64,000 nucleotides of DNA from Fimbriimonadaceae bacterium. Its GTDB lineage: Bacteria; Armatimonadota; Fimbriimonadia; Fimbriimonadales; Fimbriimonadaceae. The position numbers and the translations under genes are program-made. The notes under the pieces were generated by a model. That model ran no database searches, was not told where the DNA came from, and was given only the letters and a program-made list of their open reading frames with translations. Every line of letters begins with the position of its first letter. The stretch's first letter is position 1. Where the stretch lies: contig JABAQM010000001.1 in NCBI GenBank assembly GCA_019187105.1, forward strand, positions 1,612,001 to 1,676,000. Reading direction: 5' to 3'. This document shows, piece by piece, positions 58,418-64,000 of the stretch.

Positions 58418-59724
58418 CGATTCAAGAGATCCATAAGGCGCGACGCGACCCGCTGCGGGTCATGGCGAACGTAATCGGCCTCACTCATGTAGTCGCCGGT
58501 CGCCACGCGAATACCCATCGTCCGAATGCGGTCCACATCCGGTTCGACAAAGTACTGCCCCGAACCGCGGTACTTCTCCAACGTGTCCTGACTGGGCATG
58601 CCGGTATTGACAAGCACCCAATCGAACGTCTTGACCGGGACGTTCGCCTGGATGGCGAGGATATGCTCCGCGGCCGAGAACGCGTCGCTCTCGCCAGGTT
58701 GGGTCATAACGTTGCAAATATAGACCTTGACGGCCGAAGAGGCCTTGATGGCGTCGGCTATTCCCGGCACCAGCAAGTTGGGGATAACTGAAGTGTAGAT
58801 GCTGCCCGGGCCGATACAGATAATGTCGGCTGACTGGATCGCCTCCAAAGCCGCCTGATAGGGCTGGGCATCCTCGGGATCAAGGAAAATGCGGTGCACC
58901 TTCAGCTGGCTGTCGACGATCTTGGTCTCTCCGCAGACTTCCTGGCCGTTTTCCATCAGCGCGCGGAGCCGCACGGGGGTCAAGGTCGAGGGGACTACTC
59001 GCCCGCGAATGGCCAAGACGTTGCTGGCGAGCTCGATGGCCTTCTCGACATCCCCGCCTTGCTGGTCGACAAGCGCCGCGATGAGGAGATTTCCGATGCT
59101 GTGGCCGCTCAGGGAGCCGGCATCACCCTGGAACCGATGCTGAAACAAGTCGGTCATGAGCTTCTCCGCATCGGCCAGGGCGACCAAGCAGTTGCGGAGG
59201 TCGCCGGGAGGCAGAATGCCCATTTCCTGCTTCAGCCGCCCACTGCTGCCACCATCGTCCGTGACGGTCACCACCGCCGTGATGTTGCTGCTGTGCTGCT
59301 TCAAGCCGCGCAGCAAGGTACTGAGACCGGTCCCTCCTCCGAGCGACACGATTCGCGGACCTTGGGCCAGCATCTGCTTGCGAACGTAAAGGTTGACCAA
59401 GCCCGATTTGGCGCCCGGGTTTAGCGTCTGGTTCAGGGTGCGGATCCCGTCCCGGACGCCTGCAAAGATCGCGAAGATGCCCAAGACCAGCATCGCCCCG
59501 CCCAGCAGATGATTGGCGAAATCGAGGTTCTGCGCACTGACGAATCCTTCCATCAGCCCATTCCACGCCTTCGCGGTTGACTGAATCAGCGGCAGCAAGA
59601 TGACCTTGAAACTAAGGGCGAAGCCGATTGCAAAGATCAGGATCCCGAGCGCCAGAGTCAAGAAGGCCCGCCGAAGGCCCGCGGTCGGGGCAAGCATGCG
59701 GCGCAAGCGATGGCGATTGATCAT
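58414..59724 (-). CDS. yvcK: YvcK/CofD-like gluconeogenesis factor with N-terminal membrane helices
   Basis: A 436-residue protein. Two membrane helices come first (FLTLALGILIFAIGFALSFKVILL; LLGGAMLVLGIFAIFAGV), then the CofD-like Rossmann domain: RIVSLGGGTGLSTLLRGLK, VVTVTDDGGSSGRLKQEMGILPPGDLRNCLVALAD, FQHRF, GHSIGNLLIAAL and IICIGPGSIYTSVIPNLLVPGI. YvcK proteins bind UDP-sugars and control growth on gluconeogenic carbon and cell shape; the membrane-anchored form is a known variant. Confidence 0.94.
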   Translation of the reverse strand: MINRHRLRRMLAPTAGLRRAFLTLALGILIFAIGFALSFKVILLPLIQSTAKAWNGLMEGFVSAQNLDFANHLLGGAMLVLGIFAIFAGVRDGIRTLNQTLNPGAKSGLVNLYVRKQMLAQGPRIVSLGGGTGLSTLLRGLKQHSSNITAVVTVTDDGGSSGRLKQEMGILPPGDLRNCLVALADAEKLMTDLFQHRFQGDAGSLSGHSIGNLLIAALVDQQGGDVEKAIELASNVLAIRGRVVPSTLTPVRLRALMENGQEVCGETKIVDSQLKVHRIFLDPEDAQPYQAALEAIQSADIICIGPGSIYTSVIPNLLVPGIADAIKASSAVKVYICNVMTQPGESDAFSAAEHILAIQANVPVKTFDWVLVNTGMPSQDTLEKYRGSGQYFVEPDVDRIRTMGIRVATGDYMSEADYVRHDPQRVASRLMDLLNR

Positions 59725-59730
59725 GCTGGA

Positions 59731-60123
59731 CTACTTTTCGTCCTTCTCCTCATCGGTTGCGAAGAACCAGTTCAGGGCTCCGGTCATGATCGAAAAGACA
59801 ATGCTGCCCACGAAGGCCGCAAGGAACCCATCGACTCGAAACGCAAATCCCATTTGCCCGACCGCCGCGAAGATTCCGGCATTGATCACAAGCGCAAAAA
59901 GCCCGAGCGTCAGACAGGTTATCGGAAAGGTGAGAAACTTGAGGATGCGGCCAAGGGTCGCGTTCAGAAAAGCGAGCACGGCGACGCCGACCAGCACGCT
60001 GAAGTAATCCGACGGCTCATCCAGCATCAGGTGGAATCCAAGTCGGAAAACCTGGCCCACGATGAAGGCCGTGGCAATCAGGGCAAGGCTGGCCAAGATC
60101 CACTTCAGCAACAAGTTTCCCAT
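59731..60123 (-). CDS. Phage-holin-4-superfamily (DUF) membrane protein
   Basis: A 130-residue protein with four membrane helices (LLKWILASLALIATAFIVGQVF, YFSVLVGVAVLAFLNATLGRIL, FPITCLTLGLFALVINAGIFAAV, FLAAFVGSIVFSIMTGALNWFF) and an acidic tail. This is the YvlD/holin_4_2 pattern, chromosomal and not phage-specific. Function unknown. It ends 6 bases before yvcK and likely shares its transcript. Divergent from mutS. Confidence 0.87.
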   Translation of the reverse strand: MGNLLLKWILASLALIATAFIVGQVFRLGFHLMLDEPSDYFSVLVGVAVLAFLNATLGRILKFLTFPITCLTLGLFALVINAGIFAAVGQMGFAFRVDGFLAAFVGSIVFSIMTGALNWFFATDEEKDEK

Positions 60124-60171
60124 CCGCAATGATCAGTGTAGCCGTTGCGCATCCGGCATACTGAATTCCTG

Positions 60172-62754
60172 GTGAAGTCGGCAAAAACCCCGATGCTGCA
60201 GCAGTACTTCCAAGCGAAGGAAGAGCATCCCGGCGTGCTCTTGGCGATGCGGGTGGGCGACTTCTATGAGTTCTATGGCGAGGATGCCGTTACCGCATCC
60301 CAAGTTCTGGAAATCACACTCACCGGCAGAGAAGACGGGAGCAATGGGCGGATACCGATGGCAGGGGTTCCGTACCACTCCGTCGAGAAATACATCGCAC
60401 GCTTGATCGCCGCCGGTCACAAGGTGGCCCTCTGCGACCAGATCGAAGATCCCAAGCTGGCCAAGGGCCTCGTCCAGCGCAAGGTGACTCGCGTCCTGAC
60501 CCAGGGCACGATCGTGGAAGACTCGATGCTCCCCGGCTCCAGCAACAACTTCCTCGCCGCCATTTGCGTCGTCGATGGCCACGCTGGAATCGCCACCCTG
60601 GACTCGTCCACGGGCGAGTTCATGGTGACCGAGCTGCGGGGCGAACAGCTCCGCGATCGCCTCTTGCAGGAGCTCGCCCGCATCCGCCCTTCCGAGCTGC
60701 TGGTCCCCGATACGTCCGCAGATGTCGGTGACCAAGCCCGAACGCTGCTCGGCACGGCCACCACCGCCGCAGATCCTCCCAGAATCGACCGGGCAACGCG
60801 AAGCCTCCTCGAACACTTCGACGTCGCCAATCTCGCGGGTTATGGATGCGCCGATAAACCGTCCGCTATCGTTGCCGCTTCGATGGTCCTTGGCTATGCC
60901 AGCCGAAACGGCCTCAATCTCCGCCATGTCGACACGCTCGCCACGTATTCTGTCGATGGCTTCCTCCTCCTCGACCCCGCCACGCGGCGTTCGCTGGAGC
61001 TCACCCAAAACCTGACCGATGGCTCTCGGCGGTTCACGCTCCTGTCCATCCTTGATCAGACCGTCACGAGCATGGGATCGCGCCTGCTGAGACGATGGAT
61101 CGAAACCCCGCTCATCGACTTGCCTGCCATCCACTCGCGGCAGGAGTCGATTGGCAGAATGGCCGACCAGCTCATGAACCGCGCCGACTTGCGAACTGGA
61201 CTGGAGCGGGTGGCGGACTTGGAGCGGTTGGTCAGCCGCTGCGCGACGGGAATTGCGGGTCCTCGCGATCTTGCTGCCCTCAAGGGAACGTTGGTGGCGA
61301 TACGCGACCTCCGACCGGCAATCCTCAAATTCGCTTGGGGCCGCGTCCAGGAGCTCCGCGAGCAGATTGCCGACCATGGCGATCTCGAAGCCGTCCTGAC
61401 CAAGGCGGTCGTCGATGATCCTCCGCATTCCATCCGCGACGGTGGGGTCATCAAGCCGGGTTACGATACCGAGCTCGACAAGCTGCGCTCTCTGTCCAGC
61501 AGCGGAAAGCAGTACATCATCGACCTCGAAAAAACGGAACGGTCCGCGACCGGCATCTCCAGCCTGAAGGTGGGCTTCAATTCGGTCTTCGGTTATTACC
61601 TCGAAGTTCCAAAGGCCCACATCGACAAGGTCCCCGCCACCTACATTCGCAAGCAAACGACTGCAAACGGCGAGCGCTACATTACCGCCGAGCTCAAAGA
61701 TCATGAGTCGGCGGTGCTGGGGGCCGAGGAGAAGGCAGTGGCGCTCGAAGCCGATCTCTTCGCGCGTCTCCGCAACCGCGTAGCCGATCAATCCTCGAAG
61801 CTGCTCCGAAGCTCGCGGGCACTGGCCGAGATCGATGCCCTCAGTGCGCTGGCCGAGGTAGCTGTCCGAAACCGCTTTGTCTGTCCGGATGTCATCGACG
61901 GCCACGGCATCGAAATGGCCGCCGGCCGCCATCCGGTCGTCGAAGCAAGTCAAGCCAGCTTCGTCCCCAACGATCTCACGCTCGGTGGAGAGGGAAGACC
62001 GCACCTCGCCATCCTTACCGGTCCGAACATGAGCGGAAAATCAACCTATCTGCGCCAGGCCGCTCTGATCACGTTGATGGCTCAGATCGGAAGTTTCGTG
62101 CCGGCGGCCTCGGCGAAAATAGCGGTCTGCGACCGGATCTTCGCCCGGATCGGCGCCAAGGACGAGCTCGCCCTCGGACAAAGCACGTTCATGGTCGAGA
62201 TGGTGGAAAGCGCCAACATCCTCAACCACGCGACCGATCGAAGCCTCGTCATCCTCGACGAGATCGGAAGGGGTACCAGCACGTTCGATGGACTCGCGAT
62301 CGCCTGGGCCATGGCCGAAGACCTCGCCGACCGCGGCGTGAAGACACTCTTTGCGACCCACTACCATCAGCTCAATGCGCTGGCGGAGCAGGTCGAGGGG
62401 GTAACCAACCTGCGCGTCAGCGTGGAGGAGATCGGCGACGACATCATCTGGACTCACCGCGTTCTCCAGGGCGGAACCGACCGCTCCTACGGCATCCATG
62501 TCGCCCGCATGGCAGGACTGCCAGGGCGGGTGTTACAGCGGGCAAAGGCCATTCTCGCCGACCTCGAGTCGGACGAGCGTGCGCCCCGTGCCAACGTCCA
62601 ACACCGGAGCCTGCAGCTTACGCTCTTCGATGGCGAGGAGCCAGAGATCGTCAAGGCCCTGCGCGGATTGTCGATCGATGCGATGACGCCGATCCAGGCC
62701 CTGCAAACGCTCGACGCTTGGAAGGCCAAGTTTGCCAAAGACGACGAGGATTAG
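60172..62754 (+). CDS. mutS: DNA mismatch repair protein MutS
   Basis: An 860-residue mismatch-recognition ATPase. TPMLQQYFQAKEEHPGVLLAMRVGDFYEFYGEDA contains the Phe-x-Glu mismatch wedge. Connector, lever and clamp domains follow; the ATPase has Walker A TGPNMSGKSTYLRQAAL (about 615), Walker B LVILDEIGRGTSTFDGLAIAW and the histidine in FATHYHQL. The C-terminal dimer helices end ALQTLDAWKAKF. GTG 60172 is chosen; ATG 60193 is also possible. A CATACT sits 9 bases upstream of the GTG. The next gene starts at the base after its stop. Confidence 0.97.
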   Translation: MKSAKTPMLQQYFQAKEEHPGVLLAMRVGDFYEFYGEDAVTASQVLEITLTGREDGSNGRIPMAGVPYHSVEKYIARLIAAGHKVALCDQIEDPKLAKGLVQRKVTRVLTQGTIVEDSMLPGSSNNFLAAICVVDGHAGIATLDSSTGEFMVTELRGEQLRDRLLQELARIRPSELLVPDTSADVGDQARTLLGTATTAADPPRIDRATRSLLEHFDVANLAGYGCADKPSAIVAASMVLGYASRNGLNLRHVDTLATYSVDGFLLLDPATRRSLELTQNLTDGSRRFTLLSILDQTVTSMGSRLLRRWIETPLIDLPAIHSRQESIGRMADQLMNRADLRTGLERVADLERLVSRCATGIAGPRDLAALKGTLVAIRDLRPAILKFAWGRVQELREQIADHGDLEAVLTKAVVDDPPHSIRDGGVIKPGYDTELDKLRSLSSSGKQYIIDLEKTERSATGISSLKVGFNSVFGYYLEVPKAHIDKVPATYIRKQTTANGERYITAELKDHESAVLGAEEKAVALEADLFARLRNRVADQSSKLLRSSRALAEIDALSALAEVAVRNRFVCPDVIDGHGIEMAAGRHPVVEASQASFVPNDLTLGGEGRPHLAILTGPNMSGKSTYLRQAALITLMAQIGSFVPAASAKIAVCDRIFARIGAKDELALGQSTFMVEMVESANILNHATDRSLVILDEIGRGTSTFDGLAIAWAMAEDLADRGVKTLFATHYHQLNALAEQVEGVTNLRVSVEEIGDDIIWTHRVLQGGTDRSYGIHVARMAGLPGRVLQRAKAILADLESDERAPRANVQHRSLQLTLFDGEEPEIVKALRGLSIDAMTPIQALQTLDAWKAKFAKDDED

Positions 62755-63633
62755 ATGACGTTCCTCATCGGTCATCCTGCGGTGTCTTGGTCGCCCTGGC
62801 TCGCCGAACATGGTAGCAATGTCGTCTCGCTGGATGTCCAAATGCCGCCGTTTGGGCCGCCGGGCTGCATCACCGCCGGCACCGCCGATACCCCGACCGG
62901 CTGGCGATTCGTGGGGTCATTGGATCCGACCCGGTACCCGTTGGCGATGCTGGCGGGTCTACGGGACCTCGCGTCGCCGGACTGCACGATACTTGGGTTT
63001 CCCTATCGGCCATCTCCCGTGGGCCGCCAGCTCCTTATCGAATGCATACGACAGTGCCGGCCGGAACGGATACTGGCGCCGTCCGAACTATCGGGAGACC
63101 TCATGATAGGAGCCACGTTCGAGTATGTCGCGAATCTCCCAGCAGCTCCCACTCATCATGCCCAGGCCGCGAAGAGACGCGGGCGATGGATCGAATGCCT
63201 GGAGGCTTGCGAAACCCACCATCTGACCATGCCAGGTCTCATCATCGAAGGGGTGCGACTCGGCTCAGGCATCGCGCTCAGAAATCTGGGGGGTGGAATC
63301 GACTATGCCGAGGTTTGCGGCAAAACGGTCCTGCTGGCGTCTCGCGAGCCTCTCGATGACCACGCCGTCGCTCATACCCTCGATGTCGCTCATGCAGACC
63401 GTGCCGTCGTCGTTACCCCTGAACATTACATCGGACTGATCTGCGCCTTCGCCAGAGAAGATGGGACCGACTTTGGCGTGGGCAGGCTGACCGATATCGA
63501 CTTCGCCGCCCAAACCATCACTTGCCGATGCACGGCGGTCGCCCCTGCACCGGTCAAGGTCCTCAAGCTCGGTTCCATACGCGTCGATGAAACCGGCCGC
63601 GAGCTCCCGCAGGAGAAGCCTTGGGCGGTCTGA
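62755..63633 (+). CDS. Clp1/Grc3-like polynucleotide-kinase-family protein with degenerate P-loop
   Basis: A 292-residue cytoplasmic protein directly behind mutS. By pattern it follows the Clp1/NOL9/Grc3 and bacterial Clp1/GlmU-family order: a strand and loop (FLIGHPAVSWSPWLAEHG) where Walker A GxxxxGKS/T should be, then VVSLDVQMPPFGPPGCIT resembling the family's DxDxGQ..PPG, FVGSLDPTRYPLAMLAGL resembling its VGxxSP segment, CTILGFPYRPSPVGRQLL in the switch position, and a C-terminal barrel (GLICAFAREDGTDFGVGRLTDIDF...LKLGSIRVDETGREL). The lysine of Walker A is missing, so kinase activity is doubtful. The family call is mine from motif order and needs a profile search; position after mutS suggests co-expression. 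Confidence 0.55.
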   Translation: MTFLIGHPAVSWSPWLAEHGSNVVSLDVQMPPFGPPGCITAGTADTPTGWRFVGSLDPTRYPLAMLAGLRDLASPDCTILGFPYRPSPVGRQLLIECIRQCRPERILAPSELSGDLMIGATFEYVANLPAAPTHHAQAAKRRGRWIECLEACETHHLTMPGLIIEGVRLGSGIALRNLGGGIDYAEVCGKTVLLASREPLDDHAVAHTLDVAHADRAVVVTPEHYIGLICAFAREDGTDFGVGRLTDIDFAAQTITCRCTAVAPAPVKVLKLGSIRVDETGRELPQEKPWAV

Positions 63634-63639
63634 GCGGTA

Positions 63640-63645
63640 TAACCT
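63640..63645 (+). promoter_or_regulatory. Possible -10 element
   Basis: TAACCT ends 5 bases before the ATG at 63651, slightly closer than in the other cases. Confidence 0.3.
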
Positions 63646-63650
63646 AACCC

Positions 63651-64000
63651 ATGCGGCTCCTCGTCATTCGGCATGGGCAAACTGCCTGGAATGCCGAAGG
63701 AAGAGCGCAGGGCCACACCGACATTTCCCTTGACGAAACCGGCCTTCACCAAGCCCGCCTCCTCGCCGCCAGCCTCGACGACATGCCGCTGCGCCGAGTC
63801 GTAACCAGCGATCTGAGCAGAAGCCGGGAAACGGCCCAGCTCGTTGCCGACCGCCTCGGCTTGGAATTGATTGTCGAGCCCAGGTTTCGAGAGAGCTGCA
63901 TCGGCGAGTTCGAGGGCCGGCACTATACGGAGTACCGTGCCGAAATCGCGCGGCTTGCCGGGGTCCATCAAGCGCCTTGGTACGGGGTGAGCGTGGGCGG
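63651..64000 (+). CDS. Histidine phosphatase (phosphoglycerate-mutase-like), partial
   Basis: The first 116 residues of a gene that continues beyond the window. MRLLVIRHGQTAWNAEGRAQGHTDISLDETG carries the RHG catalytic histidine; VVTSDLSRSRETAQLVADRLGLE and FRESCIGEFEGRHYTEY complete the family pattern with the proton-donor Glu. Members include cobalamin-pathway phosphatases, ribonuclease H fusions and general sugar phosphatases; this one cannot be narrowed. It follows the Clp1-like gene by 17 bases and may be co-transcribed. Confidence 0.94.
   Translation, partial: MRLLVIRHGQTAWNAEGRAQGHTDISLDETGLHQARLLAASLDDMPLRRVVTSDLSRSRETAQLVADRLGLELIVEPRFRESCIGEFEGRHYTEYRAEIARLAGVHQAPWYGVSVG

Noticed and set aside
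60133-62004. Long minus-strand ORF (623 codons) inside mutS
   Set aside because: It is an antisense shadow of the mutS reading frame; mutS shows every family motif, and the opposite frame shows none and has no start signals.

Overview
The window is GC-rich, densely coded bacterial DNA. Gene content suggests a free-living, Gram-negative-type, probably aerobic heterotroph: an actinobacterial-style succinate dehydrogenase, two PEP-CTERM proteins, NAGPA-type phosphodiester glycosidase, GH2 and GH51 glycosidases, and the rpmH-rnpA-yidD-yidC-jag block. The set would fit an Armatimonadota (Fimbriimonadia-like) genome, but that placement is an inference from gene content; there is no rRNA gene here. 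No tRNA, rRNA, CRISPR array or intact insertion sequence was seen.

Layout. 1-9.8 kb: tail of a polysaccharide-export-like gene, two SAM methyltransferases, a succinate dehydrogenase split into sdhC-sdhA and a distant sdhB-TPR pair, a beta-carbonic anhydrase and a DsbD-like/thioredoxin-like pair. 9.8-17.7 kb: S41 peptidase, TetR with a clear operator, phosphodiesterase, malic enzyme, a free-standing C-terminal half of UvrA, and a Fic protein. 17.7-29.5 kb: accessory region with an ABC exporter and a decayed fragment of a related copy, beta-lactamase-like hydrolase, PEP-CTERM protein, many small hypotheticals, and a three-member paralogue array whose last member is frameshifted. 29.5-39.5 kb: GH2 enzyme, membrane nucleotidyl cyclase-lipB-tyrS operon, glgA, a CoA-transferase subunit and a lipoprotein. 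39.6-47.1 kb: ribosome/RNase P/membrane-insertion block, LD-carboxypeptidase, GH51 and NAGPA enzymes. 47.2-64 kb: pseudo-receiver, mtnA, a crp-cyclase pair, RNase J, ftsY, AraC, PEP-CTERM NHL protein, NlpC/P60, a purS-purQ pair beside dppA-gmk-yvcK, then mutS followed by a Clp1/Grc3-like protein and a histidine phosphatase.

Start-site architecture is the most general signal. At least 19 genes, on both strands, have TANNNT ending 6 to 8 bases before the start codon and no room for a ribosome binding site. This is the arrangement described for leaderless mRNAs in Deinococcus and actinobacteria. A second class of genes has clear Shine-Dalgarno sequences, and operon-internal genes use 4-base ATGA/GTGA/TTGA overlaps. 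I used these patterns to choose several starts.

Items most worth following: the widespread leaderless promoters; the protein behind mutS that looks like a Clp1/Grc3 polynucleotide kinase with a destroyed Walker A; the orphan UvrA half; an rnpA with no ordinary start codon in the right place; the TyrRS whose HIGH signature reads TLGW; and the ABC-transporter relic whose internal deletion maps to an 8-base direct repeat.
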